In this document: positions 8,716 through 18,071 of the stretch, piece by piece
Numbering within the stretch: position 1 is the stretch's first letter
Layout: each line of letters starts with the position of its first letter
Source: Ciceribacter thiooxidans
GTDB taxonomy: Bacteria; Pseudomonadota; Alphaproteobacteria; Rhizobiales; Rhizobiaceae
NCBI RefSeq assembly: GCF_014126615.1
Contig: NZ_CP059897.1
Coordinates: 496,001-560,000 of the forward strand
Length of the DNA stretch: 64,000 bases
Direction: 5' to 3'
The notes under the pieces: generated by a model
Told to the model about the DNA's origin: nothing
Seen by the model: the letters and a program-made list of their open reading frames with translations, nothing else
The model's database searches: none
Program-made: the position numbers and the translations under genes

Positions 8716-9524
8716 CAAAAGAAGCCAAGCTAAAGAATGTCTTGGAAGCAGTCCCGGCGGGCTTCGTCGCGGACGCACCTTGGCTAGACAGCCGAGGCAT
8801 CAGCCGCTTCCTCACGCGAAAGTACGTTGACAGCGGTTGGCTGGAGCGCCTCGAGCGCGGCGTCTTCCGTCGCCCGGCGCCGCAGCCAGCGCCGCTCGAC
8901 TGGCGGACCTGCCTACTCTCGCTCCAGCACATCATGAGCTACAAGATCCATGCCGGTGGCATCACTGCCCTCGGCGAGCAAGGATATCGCCACTATTTGC
9001 CTTTGGGAGCTCCCGCCCCTGTGTGGCTCTATGGCGATGATATCCCGTCATGGGTACCGCGCTTGAGACTCGACGCGCCCCTAATTACCCGCGGCACGTC
9101 CCTGTTCACCGATCCAGGTTTAGGCCTCATCGAGAACAAATCTGCCAGCGCTCCTACGACGCCGTGGGGCTGGGCGCTTCGAATGTCGTCACCGGAGCGC
9201 GCCTTACTGGAAGCCCTCGACGAACTCCCCGCCCATGAGAGCTTCCACAATCTCGACATGGTATTTCAAGGGTTGGCCACGCTCAGTCCGCGCCGCCTGA
9301 CGGCGCTGCTACAGAGCTGCCGGAAGATCAAGGTTAGACGCCTGTTCTTCGTGTTCGCCGACCGCCATAAGCATTCTTGGCGCGAACGCCTCAATCCCGA
9401 TGACTTTGAGCTTGGAGCTGGCGATCGTGCTCTGGTTAAGGGCGGCAAGATCCACCCCCGCTATCGCATCATGGTTCCATCGGAGTTCGTCGAAACCTCA
9501 ACGGGAGCTGGTGATGGCCCGTGA
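8706..9524 (+). CDS. abiEi: AbiEi-type antitoxin / transcriptional regulator of a type IV toxin-antitoxin system
   Basis: A 272-residue protein with the AbiEi architecture: an N-terminal winged-helix domain (about residues 1-85, GFVADAPWLDSRGISRFLTRKYVDSGWLERL split by a turn) followed by the C-terminal antitoxin domain with the SSPERALLEALDELP motif. It neutralises the nucleotidyltransferase toxin without stable binding and represses the operon. The frame is open 27 codons upstream, but MSTPKEAK is the natural N-terminus. Its last 11 bases overlap the toxin gene, so the two are translationally coupled. Confidence 0.9.
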   Translation: MSTPKEAKLKNVLEAVPAGFVADAPWLDSRGISRFLTRKYVDSGWLERLERGVFRRPAPQPAPLDWRTCLLSLQHIMSYKIHAGGITALGEQGYRHYLPLGAPAPVWLYGDDIPSWVPRLRLDAPLITRGTSLFTDPGLGLIENKSASAPTTPWGWALRMSSPERALLEALDELPAHESFHNLDMVFQGLATLSPRRLTALLQSCRKIKVRRLFFVFADRHKHSWRERLNPDDFELGAGDRALVKGGKIHPRYRIMVPSEFVETSTGAGDGP

Positions 9525-10434
9525 ACCCTATGCCGCCCAGGTCGCGCTGTTGGTGCGGCTTCTCCCCTTTATCGCAGCTGAGAAGGCCTTCGCGCTGAAG
9601 GGCGGAACCGCGATCAATCTGTTTTATCGCGACATGCCGCGACTTTCAGTCGATATCGACCTGACTTACTTGCCGGTCCGGGACCGCGCGGAGAGCCTGG
9701 CCGAGATCGATGAAGCACTGGACCGCATCACCGCCGCCGCCAACGGCGGCATTGCGGGGCTTGACGCTCGCCGCATTGCCGGCGGCGGTGGCGGCGCCAC
9801 CCGCATCCGTGCTCGGCTCGCTGGCGCCGACGTCAAGATCGAAACTTCGCCTGTCACACGTGGAGTCGTCCACGAGCCCGAGCTACGGGCTGTCTCGCCC
9901 ACAGTCGAAGATGAATTCGGGTATGCGTCTATCCAGGTCGTATCGTTCGAAGATCTGTTTGGCGGCAAGCTCCACGCGGCGGTGGATCGCCAGCACCCAC
10001 GCGATCTCTTTGACGTCAAGCTGCTCTACGACCATGAGGGGCTGACCGACGCGCTGTTCCGTACGTTTCTCGTTTACGTCGCCAGTTCGCCGCGTCCGGC
10101 GCACGAACTGCTCTCACCGAGCCTTAGTCCTCTGGACGAACCCTACGCCTTGGAGTTTGTCGGGATGACAACCATCCCAGTCACAATCGATGAGCTCGCG
10201 AGGACAAGAGACCAGCTTATCGCGGATATCCGCGCCCGACTTGCTGATAAGGACACGCAGAGGTTTTTGCTGAGCCTTCATGACGGGGCGCCGGATTTTG
10301 ACGCTATCGGCCTACCGCAGGCAGCCGCACTCCCGGCGGTCCAATGGAAACTCGTGAACCTGCGCAAGCTCATTGCCGAAAATCCCGAAAAGCATGCCGC
10401 GCAAAGAGCTGATCTGCTGCAGCTCTTTGCATGA
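9514..10434 (+). CDS. abiEii: AbiEii-type nucleotidyltransferase toxin
   Basis: A 306-residue DUF1814/AbiEii protein. The polymerase-beta-like nucleotidyltransferase motif is clear: FALKGGTAINLF followed by RLSVDIDLTYL, with the metal-binding D-x-D, and later EDLFGGKLHAAVDRQHPRDLFD, the family's second signature. AbiEii and MenT toxins transfer nucleotides to targets such as GTP or tRNA ends and stop growth, giving phage defence by abortive infection or plasmid stabilisation. The start is MAREPYAAQ with GGAG before it, inside the antitoxin's last codons. The module lies just left of an IS256-family element and the eCIS cluster. Confidence 0.9.
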   Translation: MAREPYAAQVALLVRLLPFIAAEKAFALKGGTAINLFYRDMPRLSVDIDLTYLPVRDRAESLAEIDEALDRITAAANGGIAGLDARRIAGGGGGATRIRARLAGADVKIETSPVTRGVVHEPELRAVSPTVEDEFGYASIQVVSFEDLFGGKLHAAVDRQHPRDLFDVKLLYDHEGLTDALFRTFLVYVASSPRPAHELLSPSLSPLDEPYALEFVGMTTIPVTIDELARTRDQLIADIRARLADKDTQRFLLSLHDGAPDFDAIGLPQAAALPAVQWKLVNLRKLIAENPEKHAAQRADLLQLFA

Positions 10435-10665
10435 ACGACACGAGGAACGGGCAGATCATGAAAATGGAGAGACCTGGAGGTACGACTCCCCAGGAGCATT
10501 ACCGCGCGAAACCGTAATCGAATTCGACACACTCGTAGGAAGGATTGCTGCGCAGGGTAACAGGTGGCCATCCTCCAACACTTCAAATGCTATCTCGCGG
10601 GCGCTTGCGGCAGTACAGCCAACCGCAGCTCGTCCGAGAGCTGGGCGGAGTCTGACCTCAACAGT

Positions 10666-12031
10666 CGATCGTGTCCCGTGGCGTGGTGTAGGTTCGGCGG
10701 TCGCCGTGCCTTCCGGACAGAGCCGGGAATGGATCAGCTTGCCGCTGGCAGGCTGATGAGAGGATCATCGCTCATCGTGGCGATAGTTTCCAGTGTCATG
10801 TAGCGGGAACGCTGGACGGCCCATTCGTCGTTCTGTTCGAGCAGCAGCGCACCGACCAGCCTGACGATGGCATCATCGTTGGGAAAGATGCCGACGACTT
10901 CTGTGCGCCGCTTGATCTCACCGTTGAGGCGTTCGATCGGGTTTGTCGAACGAAGCTTGGCCCAGTGCTGCCTGGGAAAGGTCATATAGGCGAGCACGTC
11001 CTGCTCGGCGCTGTCCATGAGACTGGCGAGTTTGGGGACCTTCGGCCTGATCTGGTCGGCGACATTGCGCCATTGGGCACTTGCGGCCTCCGGTGTATCC
11101 TGGGCAAATGCCGTGGCGATGAAGGCGGAGACGACCCGGCGTCCGTTCTTTCCGGCATGGGCCAGGGCATTGCGCATGAAATGAACCCTGCAACGCTGCC
11201 AGGTGGCGCAAAGCACCTTGGAAACAGCCGCCTTGATGCCTTCATGGGCATCCGAGACGACCAGCTTGACGCCACGCAATCCCCGCCTGGTCAGCTTGCG
11301 TAGGAACTCCGTCCAGATCGCTTCGGCCTCGGATGTGCCGATCTCCATTCCAAGCACTTCGCGTCGGCCGTCGGTGTTCACACCCACCGCGATGATGACC
11401 GCGACAGAGACGATGCGCCCGCCGCGCCGGACCTTCAGATAGGTAGCATCGATCCACAGATAGGGCCATTCCCCTTCGATGGGCCTGTCGAGAAAGGCCT
11501 TCACCTTGTCGTCGATCTCCTCGCAGAGCCGGGACACCTGGCTCTTGGAGATGCCGCTCATGCCCATGGCCTTGACCAGGTCGTCAACGGAGCGGGTCGA
11601 TACACCCTGGATATAGGCTTCCTGGATCACCGCCGCCAGGGCCTTCTCGGCCATGCGGCGCGGTTCGAGAAAGCTCGGGAAGTAGCTGCCTGTGCGAAGC
11701 TTGGGAATGCGCAGCTCGACGGTGCCAGCACGCGTCTCCCAGTCCCTGTCGCGATAGCCGTTGCGCTGGGCCAGTCGGAAGCCATTCTTCTCGCCATAGC
11801 CCGCGCCGGTCTTCGTGCCGACCTCCAGCGCCATCAGCTTCTCGGCAGCAAAGCCGATCATATCCCGCAGCAAATCGGCGTCGGCGCTCTTCTCAACGAG
11901 TGAGCGCAGGTTCATCATGTCGTCGGTCATCGGTGGTCTTTCCATCAGGTTGGTCTTCAACAACCCGACCCTACCGGAAAAACACTGGTGACCACCTATA
12001 CCCTGCTACACCACGCCCTGGGACACGATCG
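10666..12031 (-). mobile_element. IS256-family insertion sequence, complete (about 1366 bp)
   Basis: The element holds one transposase gene flanked by imperfect terminal inverted repeats: left end CGATCGTGTCCCGTGGCGTG (10666 onward) and right end, read on the minus strand, CGATCGTGTCCCAGGGCGTG (from 12031). The match continues as GTGTAG, giving 24 of 26 identical positions. IS256 elements usually make an 8-9 bp target duplication. The eight bases next to each end here (TCAACAGT and TTCACCAC) do not match. The element separates the AbiE module from the upstream region of the eCIS cluster. Confidence 0.85.
10734..11930 (-). CDS. IS256 family transposase
   Basis: A 398-residue DDE transposase of the mutator/IS256 family, full length. 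The catalytic residues are visible: first Asp in [11 protein letters not shown], second Asp in [13 protein letters not shown], Glu in [18 protein letters not shown], and the C/H-rich [10 protein letters not shown] motif between. The start [11 protein letters not shown] with GGAAAG upstream is preferred over an ATG 11 codons earlier. The gene appears intact, so the element may still be active. Confidence 0.93.
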   Translation of the reverse strand: MTDDMMNLRSLVEKSADADLLRDMIGFAAEKLMALEVGTKTGAGYGEKNGFRLAQRNGYRDRDWETRAGTVELRIPKLRTGSYFPSFLEPRRMAEKALAAVIQEAYIQGVSTRSVDDLVKAMGMSGISKSQVSRLCEEIDDKVKAFLDRPIEGEWPYLWIDATYLKVRRGGRIVSVAVIIAVGVNTDGRREVLGMEIGTSEAEAIWTEFLRKLTRRGLRGVKLVVSDAHEGIKAAVSKVLCATWQRCRVHFMRNALAHAGKNGRRVVSAFIATAFAQDTPEAASAQWRNVADQIRPKVPKLASLMDSAEQDVLAYMTFPRQHWAKLRSTNPIERLNGEIKRRTEVVGIFPNDDAIVRLVGALLLEQNDEWAVQRSRYMTLETIATMSDDPLISLPAAS

Positions 12032-12289
12032 TTCACCACTCCAATCTGATGACTTGGTCAGGGAAAGATCAAGGCTCAAGGCATGGCCTAGGTAGTATCG
12101 CCAGCTGATAACCGCATAATGTATCCTCCGACATTAACCAAATCGCTCGGGAAAACCGACCGCGAAGCGATGTAGTGCTGCCGTCGATTGGCGCACCCTA
12201 ATCTCGCAAGAAGCAACAGAAATCACGAACGTCGCGCGATTCATTCGAAGACTCACGCGACATGCGTTTCCTTGTCAGTCCGGAGAACT

Positions 12290-12440
12290 CCTATTTATAC
12301 AATTCAGCCCTAGAATTTATATGAAATTTAGACATAATTACATTGTGTAAAAAGATATTTTTGAATGGATGGATCGGTAACGAAACCAAAAATATCTCAG
12401 TTGACATTTCTATAGTTATGTATTTTTATAATTAACCTCT
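12290..12440 (+). promoter_or_regulatory. AT-rich candidate promoter and operator region of the eCIS operon
   Basis: The 605-base gap between the IS element (12031) and the first eCIS gene has no gene, but at 12290-12440 it holds the most AT-rich DNA seen in this window. TTGACA at 12401-12406 and TATAAT at 12427-12432 are near-consensus boxes, although their 20-base spacing is longer than optimal. Directly upstream is a perfect 11-bp inverted repeat, AGATATTTTTG (12353-12363) and CAAAAATATCT (12387-12397), with centres 34 bp apart. The placement suits an activator or repressor acting at this promoter. AT-rich DNA is also the target of MucR-type silencers in this group of bacteria. Confidence 0.5.
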
Positions 12441-12636
12441 TACGGCCTGAAAGTATCTCAAGCGCCACGTTTCGATGTTCGGCGCGTAAATGACTGGCGA
12501 CTGCCATAACCACTAGCCAGCGGCTGGACCTTAAAGCGCAAAAATTTTGAACGTGTCTGCGTTGTCTGACACAATTTATGATTGCTCATTTGATTCTTCG
12601 ACTGATCGCGCAACATTCTTCTTCGAGGTGCCTTTC

Positions 12637-13011
12637 ATGTCTGAAACAATCACTTGGTCCCTAACCGCGGGCGGCACGTCAGGTTCTGCCATCCAGACCA
12701 AAGGCGCATCGACGGGCGATGGAATCGTTTCCGTCTCCGTCGATCTCGATGTCGGAGGCGCCGCGCGTGATCTCGCCCTACAGGTCGATACGGTCGACAA
12801 TGTCGACTTTCTCGCAATCTCGTCCGACCTCCTCGACGGCTCGGTGACGGTGAAGGCGGACGGGGCGAATGCCTCCGCGCTGAGCGGCCCGATCCTCCTG
12901 TTCGGAGACGCAGTCAAGCTCTTTGCGGGTGATTTGACCACACTGACAGTCCACAACACATCGGCGGCCAAACCCGCCAAGGTCACCGTTCTGATCGGCC
13001 TTACGGTCTGA
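12637..13011 (+). CDS. Small beta-rich protein at the head of the eCIS operon, function unknown
   Basis: A 124-residue protein rich in Thr, Ser, Val and Asp with alternating hydrophobic residues and no helix-like stretches, so it is probably all-beta. It has no signal peptide, no membrane segment and no catalytic motif. The start MSETITWSL with GAGG upstream is chosen; the longer open frame is AT-rich leader. As the first gene, 93 bases before the sheath gene, it may be a minor structural or surface-decorating subunit of the particle. I do not recognise a named family. Confidence 0.7.
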   Translation: MSETITWSLTAGGTSGSAIQTKGASTGDGIVSVSVDLDVGGAARDLALQVDTVDNVDFLAISSDLLDGSVTVKADGANASALSGPILLFGDAVKLFAGDLTTLTVHNTSAAKPAKVTVLIGLTV

Positions 13012-13104
13012 TCTGACGTCATCCGGTTTCGGCGGCCCGGACGGGCCGCCCGATGCGTAGTCCGCTTCTTGCATTCACGATCCGTTTGGGAACAGGAGCC
13101 GCGC

Positions 13105-14676
13105 ATGCCCATCTCTCCAACATATCCCGGCGTCTACATTCAAGAGCTCGACTCTGGCGTGCGAACCGTCGCCGGCGTGCCGACCTCGACTACCGCCTTC
13201 GTGGGACGAACGAAGAAGGGAGGCGTCGGCGAGCCGACGCCCTGTTTCAACATGGGCGAGTTCAATCGCCGTTTCGGTGGGCTATGGACCGACAGCAATG
13301 TCTCCTACGCCGTGGACGATTTCTTCGCCAACGGCGGCGGGCAATGCCTGATCTTACGGCTGTTCGAACAGAACGGTGGCGACGGCTATTCGGGGCTGAC
13401 GGTAGGCACCCTGATCCTGCGAGCCAAGAGCCCGGGTAGCTGGGGCAACTCGCTGACGGCGAGAATTTCGCACCCCGACGTCGCCGATCCCGAGGGTGCA
13501 GCTGCTGCTGCCGCAAAATACGGACTGACCGTGAACGATATCTTCGATCTGGAAATCGTGGACACGGCTACGGATACGCGGGAAGTATTGCGCACCCTGT
13601 CGATGAGAAGCGACGCGGGCCAGCGCCGGTTCGACCGGATCCTCGCTGCCCAGAGTAACCTCGTCGAAGCGCCACCTGCGCCGACCTTTTCCAACAGCCG
13701 GCCCGCGGATGCGGCCACCGGCACTGCTTCCGGTGGCGACGACGGAACGACCCTGGCCGACGCGACCTATCAAGGTGACCCGGCGCTGAAGACGGGCATG
13801 CAGGGGCTGCGCAAGGCGGACATCTTCAACCTGCTCTGCATTCCTCCGGATACCCGTGAGGCCACCTTGCCCAAGGCCGTCAGGGAAACCGCGGCGGCGC
13901 TTTGCGCCGAGAGGCGCGCGCTTTACATTGTCGATCCGCCGAACGAATGGGACGCCAATCCAGACACGGCCGCGACGACGGCAAGGAATGCCCAGCTCGA
14001 CGCCACGGACCAGGTGCTTCCGCTTACCAATGCCCGCAACGCCGCGCTCTATTTTCCGCGGCTTCTCAAACGCGATCCGCTGCGCGGCGGTCAGATCGAT
14101 GCTTTCGCGCCCTGCGGCGCAGTGGCGGGCGTGATCTCGCGCACCGACGTCAATCGTGGAGTCTTCAAGGCGCCTGCCGGTCTGGCCGCGACGCTGTCCA
14201 ACACCCAGGGACTGACCGTGAAGCTGACCGACCAGGAGAATGGCCTTCTCAACCCGATCGGCGTCAATTGCCTGCGGTCGTTTCAAAACATCGGCCGCGT
14301 TGTCTGGGGCGCACGCACGCTGGCAGGCTCGGACGTGCTGTCGGACGACTACAAATACGTGTCCGTCCGGCGCCTTGCGCTCTTCATCGAAGAAAGCCTG
14401 TTCCGTGGCACGCAATGGGTTGTGTTCGAGGGTAATGACGAGCCGCTCTGGGCGCAGATCCGTCTATCGGTGGGCTCGTTCATGCAGCGGCTTTTCCGGC
14501 AGGGCGCCTTCCAGGGGGCAAGCCCCAAGGAGGCCTATTTCGTAAAGTGTGACGCCTCGACGACCACGCAGGACGACATCAATCGCGGCATCGTCAACAT
14601 CGTCGTCGGCTTTGCACCGCTGCAGCCGGCCGAATTCGTCATCATTTCGATCCAGCAGATCCGCAGCGCGTCCTAA
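13105..14676 (+). CDS. Contractile tail sheath protein
   Basis: A 523-residue phage-tail sheath protein. The N-terminus PTYPGVYIQELDSGVRTVAGVPTS (seen as PGVYIQE plus TSTTAFVGR) is the typical linker arm of sheath proteins. The C-terminal domain (about residues 390-523: SFQNIGRVVWGARTL, YVSVRRLALFIEESL, WVVFEGND, FVIISIQQI) is the conserved contractile core. The middle, about residues 120-290, is a variable surface domain. Sheath subunits wrap the inner tube and contract to drive it through the target envelope. AGGAG precedes the ATG. It is the only sheath gene in the cluster, whereas Afp- and PVC-type systems have three. Confidence 0.95.
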   Translation: MPISPTYPGVYIQELDSGVRTVAGVPTSTTAFVGRTKKGGVGEPTPCFNMGEFNRRFGGLWTDSNVSYAVDDFFANGGGQCLILRLFEQNGGDGYSGLTVGTLILRAKSPGSWGNSLTARISHPDVADPEGAAAAAAKYGLTVNDIFDLEIVDTATDTREVLRTLSMRSDAGQRRFDRILAAQSNLVEAPPAPTFSNSRPADAATGTASGGDDGTTLADATYQGDPALKTGMQGLRKADIFNLLCIPPDTREATLPKAVRETAAALCAERRALYIVDPPNEWDANPDTAATTARNAQLDATDQVLPLTNARNAALYFPRLLKRDPLRGGQIDAFAPCGAVAGVISRTDVNRGVFKAPAGLAATLSNTQGLTVKLTDQENGLLNPIGVNCLRSFQNIGRVVWGARTLAGSDVLSDDYKYVSVRRLALFIEESLFRGTQWVVFEGNDEPLWAQIRLSVGSFMQRLFRQGAFQGASPKEAYFVKCDASTTTQDDINRGIVNIVVGFAPLQPAEFVIISIQQIRSAS

Positions 14677-14693
14677 AGGGAGGGCGGAGAAAG

Positions 14694-15221
14694 ATGCCAC
14701 AGTTCACCACGAATGCCGAACGTTTCGACCCCTACAAGACGTACAAGTTCCGTTTGCGTTTGCCGGATGGAGACTACATTGCAGGCGTCAGCAAGTGTTC
14801 CGGGCTCAAGCGCTCGACTGAGGTGGTCAAGCACCGCGAAGGCGGTGATCCCTCGACCAGCCGCAAGTCGCCCGGCCAGACCGAATACGAGGCAATCACG
14901 CTGGAGCGTGGGGTGACCCATTCCAAGCAGTTCGAGCAGTGGGCCAACAAGGTGTGGAATTATGGGGCAGGTCTCGGGGCGGAGGTGTCGCTCAAGGATT
15001 TCCGCAAGGACCTGATACTCGAAATCTACAACGAGGCCGGCCAGATCGTTCTGGCCTACAAGCTCTACCGATGCTGGCCCTCCGAGTTTTCCGCCTTCTC
15101 CGACATGGATGCCTCGGCCAGCGCCATTGCGATCCAGACGCTGAAGCTGGAGAACGAAGGATGGGAGCGGGACGAAGATGTGACCGAACCCGAAGAGCCC
15201 AGCTTTGAACTTCCGGCCTGA
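14694..15221 (+). CDS. Phage tail tube protein (T4 gp19-like)
   Basis: A 175-residue inner-tube protein of the T4_gp19 family. Visible are the DPYKTYKFRL start, the VSKCSGLKRSTEVVKHREGG loop region, the YEAITLERGVTHSKQFEQW block and the C-terminal beta strands (IQTLKLENEGWERD). Hexamers stack to form the delivery tube inside the sheath. It follows the sheath gene by 17 bases. It is the only tube gene seen; many eCIS encode two. Confidence 0.94.
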   Translation: MPQFTTNAERFDPYKTYKFRLRLPDGDYIAGVSKCSGLKRSTEVVKHREGGDPSTSRKSPGQTEYEAITLERGVTHSKQFEQWANKVWNYGAGLGAEVSLKDFRKDLILEIYNEAGQIVLAYKLYRCWPSEFSAFSDMDASASAIAIQTLKLENEGWERDEDVTEPEEPSFELPA

Positions 15222-15223
15222 CC

Positions 15224-15943
15224 ATGACCCTCGGAGCCCCCTCACGGCTGGACGCGTGCGCGGTGATCGACCTCGCCGACCGCGCGAGCGTGCTGTCGCC
15301 GGCTCAATGGTCGGTCGCGCTGCTGCAGGGCGCCTATCCGCAGGCCACGCGCGAGACCCTCTTGGCCCTGCCGATGGGCGCGCGCGACCGGTTGGTCCTG
15401 GCGATCCGGGCGCGGCTGAGGTCCGGCCCGCTGAGGGCCGAACCGCTTTGCGAGGCATGTGGCGAGATCTACGAGCTCACGCTCGAGCCCGCCAAGTTCG
15501 GGCTGGCGGGCGAGGCGGTGTGGCCCGAGCCGGGTTTTCGCAAGGTGACGATCGGTGCCCATGAGGCAGTCGTGCGCCCGGTCACTCTCGGCGACATTCT
15601 TGAGATCGAGAACATAGCCCAGCCTGAAACCGCCGTGCGGATGTTGGCGGCACAGGTTCAAGACGCTGCGGTGGATCTGCCGCTCGATGCGCTTGCCCAG
15701 GCACTGGAAGCCATCGATCCCGGTGCGGATGTGTGGCTGGAGACCGTCTGCCCGGAGTGCGGCGCAAGGCAATCCGTGGCGTTCGATTCAGTGCATTTCG
15801 TTGCTCACGAGCTGCGGCAGATCTCGCGGCAGATCCTGCGCGACGTCGTGGACATCGCACGGGTCTTTCATTGGTCGGAGGCCGAAATCCTCGCCCTGCC
15901 GGAGCATAGGCGGGCCTTCTATGTGGCAGAGGCACTGGCATGA
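15224..15943 (+). CDS. Zinc-ribbon phage baseplate/assembly protein (T4 gp26-like family)
   Basis: A 239-residue protein with two CxxC pairs about 100 residues apart, C76-x2-C79 (LCEACG) and C176-x2-C179 (VCPECG), that can form a zinc ribbon. This layout matches the T4-like baseplate proteins found directly after the tube gene in eCIS and related contractile systems, where they are thought to help assemble the baseplate or tail. The C-terminus ends with ILALPEHRRAFYVAEAL. It overlaps the next gene by 4 bases (ATGA). The precise role in this particle is inferred. Confidence 0.75.
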   Translation: MTLGAPSRLDACAVIDLADRASVLSPAQWSVALLQGAYPQATRETLLALPMGARDRLVLAIRARLRSGPLRAEPLCEACGEIYELTLEPAKFGLAGEAVWPEPGFRKVTIGAHEAVVRPVTLGDILEIENIAQPETAVRMLAAQVQDAAVDLPLDALAQALEAIDPGADVWLETVCPECGARQSVAFDSVHFVAHELRQISRQILRDVVDIARVFHWSEAEILALPEHRRAFYVAEALA

Positions 15944-16809
15944 GCGCGTTCCTGACAAACCTTGCCGCGCGCGCCCGTGGCACGCTGCCCCGCCTGGCGC
16001 CGCGCCGGCCGGCCCCCTTCGAGACGCTGGGTGACAGGTCCGATCCCTTCGAGAGCGATAGGCTGGTGTCTTCGATCTTCACCGAGGTCCCGGCCGGCAC
16101 CTCGCGCACCGATGGGGCCGTGCCTCCTGCGCGGGTGTCCGCTCCGGTTCCGGGTCCGACCATGTCCGCCGCAGAAACGGTTCCCAGTTCGGCGCATTCC
16201 GCAGCGCCGCCCATCACCCCGGCCACGCCGGCGCCGGCAACACCGGCGCGCCGGATGGTGCCTGCGTCTCGCACCGCAACGGTTGCCCCGGCCGCCCCTG
16301 CCAGGACACGGGTGGTCACGCCGCCGGTGGCGATATCGCCGCAAACCGTCTTGACCGCCGAGGCATCCCCAGTCTCGCACGCCGCCGTTTCGCCGCCCAT
16401 TGTGCGATCCGCTCCGGCGGCGGTGATTCCTCCCGTCACCATTGGAGACGCCCTTCCAGACATACCCGGCGAACGGGCTCGGGCGGACCCCGAACCGGCT
16501 GCGTCCCGTGTGGCTCCCGATGCTCACCCGGCATCGCGATCGTCAATTGTTGCGGTGGTTGCGGTGCCGGAAGCCCCCGCGCCGCTGCTTCCGCGCGAGG
16601 ATAACGCGTCGAGGAAGGCAGGGCAGATCCCGCGAGGCGAGAACGCCTCCCGAGCTGCACAGCCACGACAACCGCCCCAGGTCGAGATCCGCATCGGTAC
16701 GATCGAAGTGGTGGTGGATCCGCCGCGGACCACGCACCCGGCCCCGGCATCGACCCACGGCCGGGGAATCAGCCTGGATGACTTTCTCGACGGGAGAGGT
16801 GGGCGATGA
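15940..16809 (+). CDS. Proline/alanine-rich disordered eCIS-associated protein
   Basis: A 289-residue protein that is mostly low-complexity (Pro, Ala, Val, Arg, Thr) from about residue 55 to 235 and therefore likely disordered. Two short ordered parts stand out: an N-terminal amphipathic segment (FLTNLAARARGTLPRLAP) and a C-terminal block with RIGTIEVVVDPP and GISLDDFL. A similar R-x-TIGxIEV-like motif occurs in proteins encoded just before the DUF4255 gene in other contractile injection clusters, as I recall. It is translationally coupled on both sides. It could be a scaffold or tail-length related factor, but nothing proves that. Confidence 0.7.
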   Translation: MSAFLTNLAARARGTLPRLAPRRPAPFETLGDRSDPFESDRLVSSIFTEVPAGTSRTDGAVPPARVSAPVPGPTMSAAETVPSSAHSAAPPITPATPAPATPARRMVPASRTATVAPAAPARTRVVTPPVAISPQTVLTAEASPVSHAAVSPPIVRSAPAAVIPPVTIGDALPDIPGERARADPEPAASRVAPDAHPASRSSIVAVVAVPEAPAPLLPREDNASRKAGQIPRGENASRAAQPRQPPQVEIRIGTIEVVVDPPRTTHPAPASTHGRGISLDDFLDGRGGR

Positions 16810-18071
16810 GCAATCCACTGGCCATATCCGCCGTCAGTGCAGCCTTTCTCCGGCGTATCCTGTCGGCGGCCAATGCCGCGGTGCCAAGTGCCAAGGTGCG
16901 ATTGGGCGCGCCTACGGCCAAGCTTGCCGAAGACGCCGCGCCGCTGGTCAATCTTCATCTCTACCGGGTCGAGCCCAATGCTGCGCATGCCAACGACCAT
17001 CTACCGACGCGCGGCGCCGCCGGCCGGATGCGCGGCCCCAGCAAGCTGGCGCTGAATCTGCATTATGTCATGAGCTTCTACGGCAATCACGATGCGTTCG
17101 AGCCGGATCTGATGCTCGGCGAGGTGATGCTGGCGCTGGAGCATGAGCCTCTGCTCAGCAAGACCACGATCCGCAACGCCATCGACGACAACGACGAGCT
17201 GGAAGATAGCGATCTGGAAGCGGCGTTGGCGCGGCTGCGGGTGACGCGCCAGCTGATGACGATCGATGATTTCTCGAAGATCTGGTCGATCTTCTATCAG
17301 GTCCCCTATGCGCTGTCGCTCTCCTACGAGGTCAGCCATGTGGTGATCGAGACCTCCGACATGCCACCGGTTCCGACGCCGGTCGCGCATCCAGGGCTCT
17401 GGGTCTCGCCGATTTCAACGCTTCGGCTCGATACGGCGGGCAGCGCGCCTGGCAGTATCATCCCGCCGGTCTGGGGCGGTGCTCTCCATGTCGCGGGCAG
17501 GGGCCTGGCCGAGCCGGGGCTCGAGCTGGAAGTGGACGGTGACGGCCTTGTTATGGGCGGGGTGAAGCAATCGGAGACGGCGCTGACGGTGCCGCTGAAT
17601 GCGGCCACGTTCGCAGGAGCGGAGCTTGCCGTTGGCGTCCACAGACTTCAGGCGGTCGCGCCAAAGTTCAGCCCCGATCAGCCGGATCATCTGCGCGCAC
17701 GTTCCAACGCCCTGGCTTTCGCCATCAGCCCGGCCATTGTCGTCGGCGCGATCACCGCGCCGCCCGGTGGATCCACGGCGACCGGTACGGTCGATATAGG
17801 GTTTACGCCGTCGATCCGGTCGGATCAGGCGGTCCGGTTGCTTCTCGATGCCCGCAACCCGGCATCGCCGGCACAGGTCATTCTGCCCGGCCGCGACCCG
17901 GCGGAGGGCGGGCCAGATGCTGCCTCGCTCACGTTCTCCTTCACCAACCTGCGGCGTGCTGACTATCTGGTTCGGGCTGACGTCGAGGGGCTTTTAAGCC
18001 CGGTTGCGCTCGACAGCACCGCGGGCAGCCCGACCTATGGCCAGATCATCGGCCCGGAGCTTTCGCTGTGA
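16806..18071 (+). CDS. DUF4255 (Pvc16/Afp16-like) tail terminator protein
   Basis: A 421-residue protein. Residues 1 to about 185 match the DUF4255 domain of Afp16/Pvc16 (motifs VNLHLYRVEPN, LALNLHYVMSFYG, LMLGEVMLALEHEPLL, KIWSIFYQVPYALSLSYEVSHVVIE). This domain caps the tube and sheath and fixes their length. The remaining ~235 residues are beta-rich, with an Ig-like series of strands (LHVAGRGL..ELEVDGD), an extension seen in some family members. It overlaps its neighbours by 4 bases on both sides. Confidence 0.88.
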   Translation: MSNPLAISAVSAAFLRRILSAANAAVPSAKVRLGAPTAKLAEDAAPLVNLHLYRVEPNAAHANDHLPTRGAAGRMRGPSKLALNLHYVMSFYGNHDAFEPDLMLGEVMLALEHEPLLSKTTIRNAIDDNDELEDSDLEAALARLRVTRQLMTIDDFSKIWSIFYQVPYALSLSYEVSHVVIETSDMPPVPTPVAHPGLWVSPISTLRLDTAGSAPGSIIPPVWGGALHVAGRGLAEPGLELEVDGDGLVMGGVKQSETALTVPLNAATFAGAELAVGVHRLQAVAPKFSPDQPDHLRARSNALAFAISPAIVVGAITAPPGGSTATGTVDIGFTPSIRSDQAVRLLLDARNPASPAQVILPGRDPAEGGPDAASLTFSFTNLRRADYLVRADVEGLLSPVALDSTAGSPTYGQIIGPELSL

